A stretch of 64,000 nucleotides of DNA from Leclercia sp. 29361 (lineage in GTDB: Bacteria; Pseudomonadota; Gammaproteobacteria; Enterobacterales; Enterobacteriaceae): assembly GCF_011290365.1 (NCBI RefSeq), contig NZ_CP049786.1, forward strand, positions 744,001 through 808,000, written 5' to 3'. The position numbers were made by a program, and so were the translations under genes. Positions within the stretch are counted from its first letter, which is position 1. Every line of letters begins with the position of its first letter. The notes beneath the pieces were generated by a model. It saw only the letters and a program-made list of their open reading frames with translations. It did no database searches and was not told the origin of the DNA. Below, piece by piece: positions 1-8,999 of the stretch.

Positions 1-907
1 CACCATCCTGACCGCCACCTCCGGCGATACCGGTGCGGCAGTGGCGCACGCCTTCTATGGCCTGAAAAACGTGCGCGTGGTGATCCTCTATCCGCAGGGC
101 AAAATCAGCCCGCTGCAGGAAAAACTGTTCTGCACCCTCGGGGGCAACATTGAAACTGTCGCCATCGACGGGGACTTCGATGCCTGCCAGGCGCTGGTTA
201 AGCAGGCCTTCGACGACGAAGAGCTGAAGGTCGCGCTGGGTCTGAACTCCGCCAACTCGATCAACATCAGCCGTCTGCTGGCGCAGATTTGCTACTACTT
301 CGAAGCGGTAGCCCAGCTGCCGCAGGAAGCGCGCAACCAGCTGGTGATCTCGGTGCCGAGCGGTAACTTTGGCGATCTCACCGCTGGCCTGCTGGCGAAG
401 TCTTTGGGCCTGCCGGTGAAACGCTTTATCGCCGCTACCAACGCCAACGACACGGTGCCGCGTTTCCTGAAAGAGGGCAAGTGGACGCCAAACACCACGC
501 AGGCCACCCTGTCCAACGCCATGGATGTGTCACAGCCTAACAACTGGCCACGTGTGGAAGAGCTGTTCCGCCGTAAAATCTGGCGTCTCAATGAGCTGGG
601 TTATGCTGCGGTGACCGACGACACCACCAGAGAGACCATGCGCGAGCTGAAGCAGGTGGGTTACACCTCCGAACCGCATGCGGCGGTGGCGTACCGCGCC
701 CTGCGCGATCAACTGAACCCGGGCGAGTACGGCCTGTTCCTCGGCACCGCGCATCCGGCGAAGTTTAAAGAGAGTGTGGACGAGATCCTCGGTGAATCGC
801 TGCCGCTGCCGAAAGAGCTGGCCGAGCGTGCCGATCTGCCGCTGCTGTCCCACAGCCTGCCAGCCGATTTTGCCGAGCTGCGTAAGTTGATGATGACCCG
901 CGGGTAA
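1..907 (+). CDS. thrC: Threonine synthase, 3' part (5' end outside window)
   Basis: Last step of threonine synthesis: converts O-phospho-L-homoserine to L-threonine and phosphate using PLP, in the cytoplasm. The reading frame is already open at base 2 and stops at 907, so about 302 C-terminal residues are visible. The first residues (TILTATSGDTGAAVAHAFYG) fit the ThrC core, and SVPSGNFGDLTAG is the family's glycine-rich PLP-phosphate loop. The N-terminal third, with the PLP lysine, lies to the left. A GTG at 41 is internal and is not the start. The gene presumably ends a thrABC operon, since a REP-type terminator follows directly. Identity rests on near-identity to enterobacterial ThrC. Confidence 0.97.
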   Translation, partial: TILTATSGDTGAAVAHAFYGLKNVRVVILYPQGKISPLQEKLFCTLGGNIETVAIDGDFDACQALVKQAFDDEELKVALGLNSANSINISRLLAQICYYFEAVAQLPQEARNQLVISVPSGNFGDLTAGLLAKSLGLPVKRFIAATNANDTVPRFLKEGKWTPNTTQATLSNAMDVSQPNNWPRVEELFRRKIWRLNELGYAAVTDDTTRETMRELKQVGYTSEPHAAVAYRALRDQLNPGEYGLFLGTAHPAKFKESVDEILGESLPLPKELAERADLPLLSHSLPADFAELRKLMMTRG

Positions 908-927
908 ACAAAAGCACCATACCGTAG

Positions 928-961
928 GCCGGGTAAGGCGAAGCCGCCACCCGGCTTTTTT
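928..961 (+). terminator. REP-like terminator after thrC
   Basis: A hairpin with arms GCCGGGT and ACCCGGC (928-955) is followed by six T. The sequence between the arms (AAGGCGAAGCCGCC) is the typical enterobacterial REP head, so one element serves as both repeat and terminator. Related copies occur at 21579-21655 and 30631-30696. Confidence 0.8.
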
Positions 962-1119
962 ATGGAGAAAATAAGGAGAAAAATAGCAGGGAAAAAGTAG
1001 GAATTCCCAATAAATGCGGTCACTTACAGAATAGGATTGCAGAGAATAACATCCTCCACGCCCCTCACGTAATCTCCTTACATCGGCCCACATCGGGCAA
1101 GAATAATAAGGAGTAACCT

Positions 1120-1407
1120 ATGTCTAAACTGAAACCTGCACTTATCGCACTTTCGCTGATGCTGGTGGCTCCGATGGCGGTTCAGGCCGCTGAAATCACC
1201 CTGGTACCGGCGGTTAAACTGCAGATTGGCGATCGGGATAATCGGGGTCACCATTGGGATGGCGGCCGCTGGCGTGACAATGACTGGTGGAAGTCCCACT
1301 ACGAGTGGCGCGACAATCGCTGGCGTCCGCATGGCGAGCATCACGATAATCGCCACAACGATCGTCATGACGATCACCGTCATGGACCGGACTGGAAGCA
1401 CCATTAA
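1120..1407 (+). CDS. yaaX: YaaX, small secreted DUF2502 protein
   Basis: A 95-residue protein of unknown function. Residues 1-24 form a signal peptide ending AVQAA, so the mature part should be periplasmic. The following segment, [19 protein letters not shown], is the conserved DUF2502 core. The C-terminal half is very rich in His, Asp, Arg and Trp ([20 protein letters not shown]), which could bind metal; that is inference. The start has a good AAGGAG site at about 8 nt. As in K-12 it stands alone between thrC and the convergent yaaA, with a terminator hairpin right after the stop. Confidence 0.85.
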   Translation: MSKLKPALIALSLMLVAPMAVQAAEITLVPAVKLQIGDRDNRGHHWDGGRWRDNDWWKSHYEWRDNRWRPHGEHHDNRHNDRHDDHRHGPDWKHH

Positions 1408-1412
1408 ACTCA

Positions 1413-1434
1413 CCCCGCCAACCGGCGGGGTTTT
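1413..1434. terminator. Terminator between convergent yaaX and yaaA
   Basis: A perfect hairpin (CCCCGCC AACC GGCGGGG, 1413-1430) is followed by TTTT on the plus strand, three bases after the yaaX stop. It lies between the two convergent stop codons. The T run favours the plus direction. Confidence 0.8.
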
Positions 1435-1437
1435 GCG

Positions 1438-2211
1438 TTACTGCTCGTGGCGTTTAAACACCAGCTCACCTTTCCCTGACGCTTCCTCGTCAAAGACATA
1501 GCCTTCGCTGTCGAATGCCGTCAGCTGCTCTGGCTTCGTCAGACGGTTTTCAATGATGTAGCGGCTCATCAGCCCGCGCGCTTTTTTGGCGTAAAAGCTG
1601 ATCACTTTGAACTTGCCGTTCTTCTCGTCGAGGAACACCGGCTTGATGATTTCCGCATCCAGCTTTTTCGGTTTGACCGATTTGTAGTACTCATCCGACG
1701 CCAGGTTGATCAGGATATTGTCACCCTGCGCCTTCAGCGCATCGTTCAGCGTGTCGGTGATGGTCTCGCCCCAGAACTGATACAGATCTTTGCCTTTTGC
1801 ATTCTCCAGGCGAATGCCCATCTCCAGACGATAAGGTTGCATCAGATCCAGCGGGCGCAGCACGCCATACAGCCCGGAGAGCATGCGTAAATGCTGCTGG
1901 GCAAAATCAAAGTCAGCTTCGCTGAACGTTTCTGCCTGCAGGCCGGTATAGACGTCGCCTTTAAAGGCCAGAATCGCCTGACGGGCATTGGATGGCGTGA
2001 AATCCGGCTGCCAGTCGTGAAAGCGTGTGGCATTAAGATCCGCCAGCTTGTCGCTGATGCTCATCAGGCTGGCAATTTGCGGCGCTGAAAGCTTGCGCGC
2101 CTCGCGGATCAGCTGTTGCGAATGATCCAGCAGTTCAGGCTGGGTATAACGCTCGGTGGCGAGTGGGCTCTGGTAGTCGAGCGTTTTAGCAGGTGAAATC
2201 AGAATCAGCAT
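1438..2211 (-). CDS. yaaA: Peroxide stress protein YaaA (UPF0246)
   Basis: A 257-residue cytoplasmic protein of the DUF328/UPF0246 family, starting [17 protein letters not shown], which is the family signature. In E. coli the yaaA product is induced through OxyR and limits free iron and oxidative DNA damage during peroxide stress; the family has a DNA-binding fold. Length matches the usual 257-258 residues. It lies downstream of yaaJ on the same strand with a 66-nt gap, and converges with yaaX. I see no clear OxyR site by eye. Confidence 0.93.
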   Translation of the reverse strand: MLILISPAKTLDYQSPLATERYTQPELLDHSQQLIREARKLSAPQIASLMSISDKLADLNATRFHDWQPDFTPSNARQAILAFKGDVYTGLQAETFSEADFDFAQQHLRMLSGLYGVLRPLDLMQPYRLEMGIRLENAKGKDLYQFWGETITDTLNDALKAQGDNILINLASDEYYKSVKPKKLDAEIIKPVFLDEKNGKFKVISFYAKKARGLMSRYIIENRLTKPEQLTAFDSEGYVFDEEASGKGELVFKRHEQ

Positions 2212-2277
2212 ATCCAGTCCTTGCAGGAGATTTGGTGCGATTTTAACAAAAAAACCGCCTCGATTGATCGATGGCTG

Positions 2278-3708
2278 TTATTGACGCGGCAAATCGTCCC
2301 AGGCGCCGGGCGCCAGTTGCGCTGCAATCTCGGGATAACGTGAGGCATCAAAAACCGGCTGGACCCCCAGCTTTCGCTGGCGCAGATAATCCCGGGCGAT
2401 TACGTTGATCACCGGAGAGAGCAGCAGGATCGCCGTCAGATTAGTGATCGCCATCAGCGCCATAACGATATCCGCCAGCTGCCAGACCACTGGCAGGCTT
2501 AACAGGGAGCCGAGCAGCACCATCAGCACCACGCCGCCCCGTAGCAGCCAGCGGGATTTCCGGGCATCGGGATGCAAAAAAATCAGATTGTTTTCGGCAT
2601 AGATGTAGTTCACCACGATGGAGCTGAAGGCGAACAATACGATGATAAAGGCCACGAAATCAGCGCCCCAGCCTCCGGTCAGATTGATCAGTGCCTGCTG
2701 CACCAGCTGCACGCCGTCGGTATTAGCCGGTAGATCCACCGGGCCTGCCAGCAGCACGATCATCGCGCTGGCGGTGCAGATGATGATGGTATCAACGAAG
2801 ACGCCAATCATCTGCACGATGCCTTGCGAGGCCGGGTGAGGGGGCCAGGAGGCAGCAGCCGCGGCGGCATTGGGGGTTGACCCCATGCCCGCTTCGTTGG
2901 AAAACATACCGCGCTGAAAACCGGCCGTCAGGGCCTGGCTCAGGGTATAACCCAGCGCACCGGCGGCGGCTTCGCGCCAGCCAAAGGCGCTTTTTACGAT
3001 CAGGGTGAAGACCGCAGGGAGCTGGTCGGCATGCCAGGCGCAGACCACCATGCTGGCGATCACCCACAGCAGCGCCATCACCGGCACCATCCACTGCATC
3101 AACCGGGCGACGCCTTTGATGCCGGTGATGATCACCACTAAGGTGAACAGGGCCATCACGCCGCCGGTGATGATTTCCGGGAGGCCGAAGGCGAAACGCA
3201 GCGCGTGGGCAACCGAGTGGGCCTGAACGGTATTAAAGATCAGGCCGTAGGCGATGAGTAAGAAGAGAGAAAACAGCACGCCCATCCAGCGCATGCCAAG
3301 GCCGCGGGCCATATACCAGGCCGGGCCGCCGCGAAACTGCCCCTGCTTATCCGCTTCCTTATACAGCTGGGCCAGCGAGCATTCGGCAAAGGAGGTCGCC
3401 ATGCCGATGATAGCGGTCATCCACATCCAGAAGATGGCCCCCGGGCCACCCGCCGAAATCGCCAGCGCCACCCCGGCTAAATTACCGCTGCCAACCCGCG
3501 CCGCCAGGCTGGTGCAGAGCGCCTGAAACGAGGTTAAACCTCCCGGCTGGGGGCTAAGGCTGTTTTTCAGATTAGTGCGCAGTTGGGGAATGGCGCGAAA
3601 CTGAATAAAACCGCAGCGAAAAGTGAACCAGATCCCTGCCGCAAACAGCAGGTAAATCATCACCGAACCCCACAAAATTTCATTAATAAACGACAGATAA
3701 TCAGGCAT
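2278..3708 (-). CDS. yaaJ: Amino acid carrier protein YaaJ (AGCS, Na+/alanine-glycine symporter family)
   Basis: An inner-membrane transporter of the alanine/glycine:cation symporter family, 476 residues with about ten hydrophobic segments. Family motifs are visible: LAARVGSGNLAGVALAI (ion-site region), GGPGAIFWMW, and SNEAGMGSTPNAAAAA. The frame is open to 3732, but ATG at 3708 (MPDYLSFINEILWGSV) is preferred: it has a GAGGGA ribosome site 7 nt upstream and gives the usual 476-residue length. Substrate is inferred only from the family. It is divergent from talB. Confidence 0.9.
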   Translation of the reverse strand: MPDYLSFINEILWGSVMIYLLFAAGIWFTFRCGFIQFRAIPQLRTNLKNSLSPQPGGLTSFQALCTSLAARVGSGNLAGVALAISAGGPGAIFWMWMTAIIGMATSFAECSLAQLYKEADKQGQFRGGPAWYMARGLGMRWMGVLFSLFLLIAYGLIFNTVQAHSVAHALRFAFGLPEIITGGVMALFTLVVIITGIKGVARLMQWMVPVMALLWVIASMVVCAWHADQLPAVFTLIVKSAFGWREAAAGALGYTLSQALTAGFQRGMFSNEAGMGSTPNAAAAAASWPPHPASQGIVQMIGVFVDTIIICTASAMIVLLAGPVDLPANTDGVQLVQQALINLTGGWGADFVAFIIVLFAFSSIVVNYIYAENNLIFLHPDARKSRWLLRGGVVLMVLLGSLLSLPVVWQLADIVMALMAITNLTAILLLSPVINVIARDYLRQRKLGVQPVFDASRYPEIAAQLAPGAWDDLPRQ

Positions 3709-3969
3709 TAACGTCCCTCTTGTTGATGCCAAAGTGCATAGGTAATCGCTACTAATGAGTGAGCAAACAGGTAATTAGCAGTCCGGAGTTTTGCCAAGTT
3801 TATCACAGTATCTTTCAGCGCATTGTCTGCGGTTGCGCTGACCTTCCGTCGTGTTATCATCAGGGCAGACCGGTTACATCCCCCTAACAAGTAAACCTGT
3901 CATTTTTCCGTTTCTGGCATCCCGCTGGTAACGCGAATTATCCAGGGCAAGTTAAAGAGAAACACTATC

Positions 3970-4923
3970 ATGACGGATAAATTAACCTCCCTTCGTCAGT
4001 TCACGACTGTTGTCGCTGACACCGGAGATATCGCGGCAATGAAGTTGTACCAGCCGCAGGATGCCACAACGAACCCTTCTCTGATTCTGAACGCCGCACA
4101 GATCCCTGAATACCGCAAACTGATCGACGACGCCGTTGCCTGGGCGAAAAGCCAGAGCAGCTCCCGCGATCAGCAGGTTGTCGATGCGACGGATAAACTG
4201 GCTGTTAACATTGGTCTGGAAATTCTGAAGCTGGTTCCGGGCCGTATCTCGACTGAAGTCGATGCGCGTCTGTCCTACGACACCGAAGCGTCTATCGCCA
4301 AAGCCAAACGCCTGATCAAACTGTACAACGATGCTGGCATCAGCAACGACCGTATCCTGATCAAACTGGCCTCCACCTGGCAGGGCATCCGCGCTGCAGA
4401 ACAGCTGGAAAAAGAAGGCATCAACTGTAACCTGACCCTGCTGTTCTCCTTTGCTCAGGCGCGTGCCTGTGCAGAAGCGGGCGTGTTCCTGATCTCTCCA
4501 TTCGTGGGCCGTATTCTGGACTGGTACAAATCCAATACCGACAAGAAAGAGTACGCGGCGTCTGAAGATCCGGGCGTGGTTTCCGTTACCGAGATTTACG
4601 AGTACTACAAACAGCACGGCTATGAAACCGTGGTGATGGGTGCAAGCTTCCGTAACGTTGGCGAAATTCTGGAACTGGCTGGCTGTGACCGCCTGACCAT
4701 CGCCCCTGCGCTGCTGAAAGAGCTGGCAGAAAGCGAAGGCGCGATCGAGCGTAAGCTGAGCTTCAGCGGCGAAGTTAAAGCCCGTCCTGAGCGCATCACT
4801 GAGTCCGAGTTCCTGTGGCAGCACAACCAGGATCCAATGGCGGTAGACAAACTGGCGGACGGTATCCGTAAGTTTGCTATCGACCAGGAAAAACTGGAAA
4901 AAATGATCGGCGAACTGCTGTAA
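3970..4923 (+). CDS. talB: Transaldolase B
   Basis: Non-oxidative pentose phosphate pathway enzyme that moves a dihydroxyacetone unit between sedoheptulose 7-phosphate and glyceraldehyde 3-phosphate. It has 317 residues, as in K-12. The Schiff-base lysine is in [12 protein letters not shown] (about residue 132), and the N-terminal DATTNPSLI motif holds the conserved aspartate. It is a single gene: 261 nt separate it from the divergent yaaJ start and a strong terminator follows. ATG at 3970 follows AAAGAGAAACACTATC. Confidence 0.98.
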   Translation: MTDKLTSLRQFTTVVADTGDIAAMKLYQPQDATTNPSLILNAAQIPEYRKLIDDAVAWAKSQSSSRDQQVVDATDKLAVNIGLEILKLVPGRISTEVDARLSYDTEASIAKAKRLIKLYNDAGISNDRILIKLASTWQGIRAAEQLEKEGINCNLTLLFSFAQARACAEAGVFLISPFVGRILDWYKSNTDKKEYAASEDPGVVSVTEIYEYYKQHGYETVVMGASFRNVGEILELAGCDRLTIAPALLKELAESEGAIERKLSFSGEVKARPERITESEFLWQHNQDPMAVDKLADGIRKFAIDQEKLEKMIGELL

Positions 4924-4931
4924 TCATTCCT

Positions 4932-4962
4932 GCGTGACCGGGCTTCCGGTCACGCTACTTCT
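4932..4962 (+). terminator. talB terminator
   Basis: A ten-base-pair hairpin (GCGTGACCGG GCTT CCGGTCACGC, 4932-4955) is followed by the pyrimidine stretch TACTTCTCTT. It starts nine bases after the talB stop. Confidence 0.75.
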
Positions 4963-5033
4963 CTTGTTCCCTGTCTGAATCCCCCTGCTGCGTGTATCAT
5001 TCCCTCAATCTGTATTGTTTGAATGGAATAGAT

Positions 5034-5621
5034 ATGAATACCTTACGCATTGGCTTAGTTTCCGTCTCAGATCGCGCCTCCAGCGGTGTCTATGAAGATA
5101 AAGGCATCCCCGCGCTGGAAGCCTGGCTGGCTTCTGCCCTGACCACCCCTTTTGAAGTGCAAACCCGCTTGATCCCGGATGAACAGGCGATCATCGAACA
5201 AACCTTATGTGAGCTGGTTGATGAAATGAGCTGCCACCTGGTGCTGACCACGGGCGGAACAGGGCCGGCGCGTCGCGACGTGACGCCGGATGCGACCCTC
5301 GCCATCGCCGATCGTGAAATGCCGGGTTTTGGTGAACAGATGCGCCAGATCAGCCTGCACTTTGTGCCGACGGCGATCCTCTCCCGTCAGGTAGGCGTAA
5401 TTCGCAAGCAGGCGCTGATCCTCAATTTGCCGGGCCAGCCGAAGTCGATTAAAGAGACGCTGGAAGGGGTGAAAGAGGCCGACGGCAAGGTGGTGGTGTC
5501 AGGTATCTTCGCAAGTGTACCTTATTGTGTACAGCTGCTTGAAGGGCCTTATGTGGAAACCGACCCGCAGGTAGTAGCAGCTTTTCGCCCGAAAAGCGCG
5601 AGACGTGAAACAATCTCCTGA
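5034..5621 (+). CDS. mog: Molybdopterin adenylyltransferase Mog
   Basis: Adenylates molybdopterin before molybdate insertion in molybdenum cofactor synthesis, in the cytoplasm. It has 195 residues. The MoCF-fold motifs are clear: GLVSVSDRASSGVYEDKG at the N-terminus and the active-site loop TTGGTGPARRDVTPDATL. The frame is open back to 4992, but ATG at 5034 (MNTLRIGLVSVSDR) gives the normal length and matches the family start. It is monocistronic, 110 nt after talB. Confidence 0.96.
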   Translation: MNTLRIGLVSVSDRASSGVYEDKGIPALEAWLASALTTPFEVQTRLIPDEQAIIEQTLCELVDEMSCHLVLTTGGTGPARRDVTPDATLAIADREMPGFGEQMRQISLHFVPTAILSRQVGVIRKQALILNLPGQPKSIKETLEGVKEADGKVVVSGIFASVPYCVQLLEGPYVETDPQVVAAFRPKSARRETIS

Positions 5622-5744
5622 AATTAACAATAATGTGACATAAGCTGTAACGGCAGTAGCGTGCTAATTGATTTACGGTATAGTAATTTTTTCTTTACGA
5701 TCGCTGTAAATATAACTCAACAATTCAGCCCATAATGGTTCGCT

Positions 5745-7034
5745 ATGTCACATTACAACCGGCCTCTCAATCGTCAGGATTATAAGACTCTCACCCTGGC
5801 CGCACTCGGCGGTGCGCTGGAGTTTTATGACTTCATCATCTTCGTCTTTTTCGCGGCGGTCGTCGGGGCGCTATTCTTCCCGGCAGACATTCCCGAATGG
5901 CTGCGTCAGGTACAGACCTTTGGCATTTTTGCCGCCGGGTATCTGGCGCGCCCGCTGGGTGGCATCATCATGGCTCACTTCGGCGATCTGGTGGGACGCA
6001 AAAAGATGTTCACCCTCAGCATCCTGCTGATGGCCGTTCCAACCCTCGCGATCGGCTTGCTGCCGACCTATGCCTCGATGGGAATTATTGCCCCGGTATT
6101 GCTGCTGCTGATGCGCATCCTGCAGGGGGCGGCGATTGGCGGTGAAGTCCCTGGTGCCTGGGTGTTTGTGGCGGAACATGTGCCGGCCCGGCGGATCGGC
6201 ATTGCCTGCGGTACGCTGACCGCAGGGCTGACGGTCGGCATTCTGCTGGGCTCCGTGGTGGCGACCCTGGTGAACACCAGCATAACTCAACAGGCAGTGC
6301 TCGACTGGGGCTGGCGTATTCCGTTCCTGCTGGGCGGTGCCTTTGGTCTGGTGGCGATGTATCTGCGTCGCTGGCTGCAGGAGACCCCGGTCTTCCTTGA
6401 GATGCAGCAACGCAAGGCGCTGGCGCAGGAGCTGCCGGTCAAAGCGGTAGTGGTGCGCCATAAAAAAGCGGTAGTGGTGTCGATGCTGCTCACCTGGCTG
6501 CTGTCGGCCGGGATTGTGGTAGTGATCCTGATGTCGCCGGTCTGGCTGCAAAAACAGTACGGCTTTGCCCCAGCGGTAACGCTGCAGGCCAATAGCATCG
6601 CGACCATCATGCTCTGCTTTGGCTGCCTGATTGCCGGGCTGGTGGTGGATCGTATCGGTTCCAGCCTGACCTTTATCATCGGTAGCCTACTGCTGGCTGC
6701 ATCAAGCTGGGCGTTCTATCACCTGGTGGGCAGCCATCCGGAACAGCTGTTCCTGCTGTACGGCGTGGTCGGGTTGTGCGTCGGGGTGGTGGGCGCCGTG
6801 CCTTACGTCATGGTCCGCGCCTTCCCGCCGGAAGTACGCTTCACCGGGATCTCCTTCTCGTATAACGTCTCCTACGCCATCTTCGGCGGGCTGACGCCGA
6901 TTGCCGTTACCCTGCTGATGGGGGTGTCGCCAATGGCACCGGCCTGGTACGTGCTGGCGCTCTCGCTGATGGGGCTGGCGTTAGGCCTCTGGCTGCGCCA
7001 GAAGCCCGTAGAAGTACCGGTCCTCGCCGGTTAA
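5745..7034 (+). CDS. MFS transporter of the metabolite:H+ symporter type
   Basis: A 429-residue inner-membrane protein with about twelve hydrophobic segments. HFGDLVGRKKMF is the loop 2-3 motif of the major facilitator superfamily, and the N-terminus (TLTLAALGGALEFYDFIIF) resembles the metabolite:H+ symporter family that includes ProP, ShiA and KgtP. Substrate cannot be read from sequence; dicarboxylate, osmolyte or citrate-like compounds are possible. The ribosome site before ATG 5745 is weak. K-12 has no gene here, so this is accessory. It converges with the iron-type ABC operon and shares a terminator with it. Confidence 0.75.
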   Translation: MSHYNRPLNRQDYKTLTLAALGGALEFYDFIIFVFFAAVVGALFFPADIPEWLRQVQTFGIFAAGYLARPLGGIIMAHFGDLVGRKKMFTLSILLMAVPTLAIGLLPTYASMGIIAPVLLLLMRILQGAAIGGEVPGAWVFVAEHVPARRIGIACGTLTAGLTVGILLGSVVATLVNTSITQQAVLDWGWRIPFLLGGAFGLVAMYLRRWLQETPVFLEMQQRKALAQELPVKAVVVRHKKAVVVSMLLTWLLSAGIVVVILMSPVWLQKQYGFAPAVTLQANSIATIMLCFGCLIAGLVVDRIGSSLTFIIGSLLLAASSWAFYHLVGSHPEQLFLLYGVVGLCVGVVGAVPYVMVRAFPPEVRFTGISFSYNVSYAIFGGLTPIAVTLLMGVSPMAPAWYVLALSLMGLALGLWLRQKPVEVPVLAG

Positions 7035-7038
7035 TGAG

Positions 7039-7065
7039 AAGGCCGGGCAATGTGCCCGGCCTTTT
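7039..7065. terminator. Shared terminator between the MFS gene and the ABC operon
   Basis: AAGGCCGGGC AATGT GCCCGGCCTT forms a ten-base-pair hairpin with A and T runs on its two sides, so it can work in both directions. It lies between the convergent stop codons at 7034 and 7068. Confidence 0.85.
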
Positions 7066-7067
7066 CG

Positions 7068-8204
7068 CTAATGCGACGAAGTAAAGCTGAGGATGATGTT
7101 GTCATCCGGAATGTGGGTAAAGTTTTTGATAATGGCGTGGTAGTCCGCCAGCGGATCCACATCCTTAAACAGCGTCGGGTAGAAGATTTTGCTCAGCGTC
7201 TCAATAGCGACGATGTTATACGGGTTGTTATAGAAGTGGTGATAAAGCGCCCCGGTGTGGCCTTGCGCGACGGCCGGAATGCTGGCGACCCCCTGACGCG
7301 TCAGCAGGGCGTTAAAGGCTGCGCTGACATCATGTGCCGGGACGTTATAGCCAAACGGGATAATCGCCGTGCCTTTACCCGGACGTTTTGAGCCGGTCAT
7401 CAGGTAGTAATCCGGGTTCAGGGAGATAATCTTCTCTACCGCGATATTTCCGCTTGCACCCGGCAGCAGCTGCGAGCCGATGTTGGTTCCGCCAGCGGCC
7501 TCTACCAGCCCGCCCCAGCCGTTGCGCGCATGGGTGAAGCAGCAGCCGTTATCCAGCCCGCCGACACCGGCAATCGGTTCGATAAAGACCAGCGGTTTTT
7601 TGCTAACGGTGGCCAGACGCTGGTGGATCCTGTCCAGACGCTGCTGATAGAAATCGATATAGGCCTGCGCGCGCTCGGTCTGCCCCATCACCTTACCCAG
7701 CAGGGCAATACTCGGCAGAGTATTCTCCACCGGGTGCAGTTCATAATCCACGAAGATAACCGGAATATGCAGGGCTTCCAGCTGCGCCAGCACGCCGGTC
7801 TGCACCAGCGACGGCTTAGCGCGCAGCTGGGCAATCATCAGGTCGGGCTGGCGGGAGATCACCGTTTCGAGATCGACATTCCCCTGGTCAGAAAACTTCA
7901 TGTCGAGGATCTTCTCCGCTTCCGGCCATTTACGCTTCAGTACGTTCCAGGTTTCGGTGTCCTGCTTCTTCGGCAGGTTGTTCCACGCCACTACTCTGGA
8001 GAAGGGGTTATCGCGCTCCAGCAGGGCCAGGGCAAAGATGTCGCGTCCGTCCTGGAGAATGATGCGCTGCGGTTCATGTTCAACCGTGACCGTGCGGTTA
8101 TCCAGGTCTTTCACCGTCAACGGCCAGCTCTCTGCCTGGGCGAGTAAGGGTGAAAGTAACAGTGCCAGGCCGCCCGCGGCGGCAATGAGTTTTTTCAGCG
8201 TCAT
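7068..8204 (-). CDS. Periplasmic binding protein of an iron-chelate type ABC importer
   Basis: A 378-residue protein. Residues 1-24 are a signal peptide (cut likely after LLAQA, before ESW) with no lipobox, so it should be a soluble periplasmic binding protein. The next segment, LTVKDLDNRTVTVEHEPQRI, is the usual start of the FecB/FepB/BtuF-type (peripla_BP_2) fold. The middle has the unusual string GLDNGCCFTHARNGWGG, with two adjacent cysteines. It is the last gene of the operon, 18 nt after the ATPase gene, with GGGAAAGAC before ATG. A Fur box upstream of the operon supports an iron-related ligand; the ligand itself is unknown. Confidence 0.8.
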   Translation of the reverse strand: MTLKKLIAAAGGLALLLSPLLAQAESWPLTVKDLDNRTVTVEHEPQRIILQDGRDIFALALLERDNPFSRVVAWNNLPKKQDTETWNVLKRKWPEAEKILDMKFSDQGNVDLETVISRQPDLMIAQLRAKPSLVQTGVLAQLEALHIPVIFVDYELHPVENTLPSIALLGKVMGQTERAQAYIDFYQQRLDRIHQRLATVSKKPLVFIEPIAGVGGLDNGCCFTHARNGWGGLVEAAGGTNIGSQLLPGASGNIAVEKIISLNPDYYLMTGSKRPGKGTAIIPFGYNVPAHDVSAAFNALLTRQGVASIPAVAQGHTGALYHHFYNNPYNIVAIETLSKIFYPTLFKDVDPLADYHAIIKNFTHIPDDNIILSFTSSH

Positions 8205-8222
8205 GTCTTTCCCGTCTTCTTC

Positions 8223-8999
8223 TTATGGTGTTAACCCGTCGACCACCACATGCGGCAGCCCACGGGAACAGTATTCAACCCGACCATCCACGCCGTACAC
8301 CGTCGCCAGGTTGGCAGGGGTGACAACCTCACCCGGCAGGCCGCTGGCGATAAGCTCGCCGCCTTTCAGCATCAGGGCAAAGTTCGCATGGCGCAGAGCT
8401 ATGTTGATGTCGTGGATCACCACGACGGTGACGATATTGCGCAGCCGCGTTTCGCGGGCGACGATATCCATCACATGGAACTGGTAGTTGAGGTCGAGGG
8501 CGCTTAAGGGTTCATCCAGCAACAGCAGATCCGGCTCGCGAATGAGAGACTGGGCAAGCCCGATCAGCTGTTTTTGCCCGCCGGAGAGCTGGTCGAGAAA
8601 GCTCATCGCCAGATGGGCGACGCCCAGTTTATCGAGGATGGAATACGCTTCCTGTTCGACATTGAGACCAGAAGGACTGCCGCTGGCCCGACGGGCAACA
8701 ATCACCGATTCGAGCGCATGTAGATGCACCCCCTGGGGCAGGGATTGCGGCAGATAAACCACCTTCTGCGCGCGCTTCGCCGCGGGCAGGGTCATCAGAT
8801 CTTCGCCGTTGAGCTGCAACTCTCCCTGAGCGGGGTTCAGGTCAGCCAGGGCGCGCAGCAGGGTGGACTTGCCCGAGCCGTTTGGCCCCAGCAGGGCGGT
8901 GATCTGCCCGCGCGGGAGCAGCGGGGTGTTCAGACCACTGATGATTTTTTTCTTGCGATAGCCGGTGTGCAGATCGCGGATGCGCAGGCCGTCGGTCAT
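8223..8999 (-). CDS. ATP-binding subunit of the iron-chelate type ABC importer
   Basis: A 258-residue cytoplasmic ATPase. It shows Walker A (LLGPNGSGKSTLL), the signature LSGGQKQLIGLAQSL, Walker B LLLLDEPLSALD and the switch histidine in VVVIHDINIAL. It is most like FecE/FhuC/FepC ATPases. Its ATG overlaps the TGA of the permease gene by four bases (ATGA), which implies translational coupling. It energises the permease encoded just upstream. Confidence 0.9.
   Translation of the reverse strand: MTDGLRIRDLHTGYRKKKIISGLNTPLLPRGQITALLGPNGSGKSTLLRALADLNPAQGELQLNGEDLMTLPAAKRAQKVVYLPQSLPQGVHLHALESVIVARRASGSPSGLNVEQEAYSILDKLGVAHLAMSFLDQLSGGQKQLIGLAQSLIREPDLLLLDEPLSALDLNYQFHVMDIVARETRLRNIVTVVVIHDINIALRHANFALMLKGGELIASGLPGEVVTPANLATVYGVDGRVEYCSRGLPHVVVDGLTP

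Noticed and set aside
3982..4824. Open frames antisense to talB
   Set aside because: They lie wholly inside a certain gene and show no domain or ribosome site.
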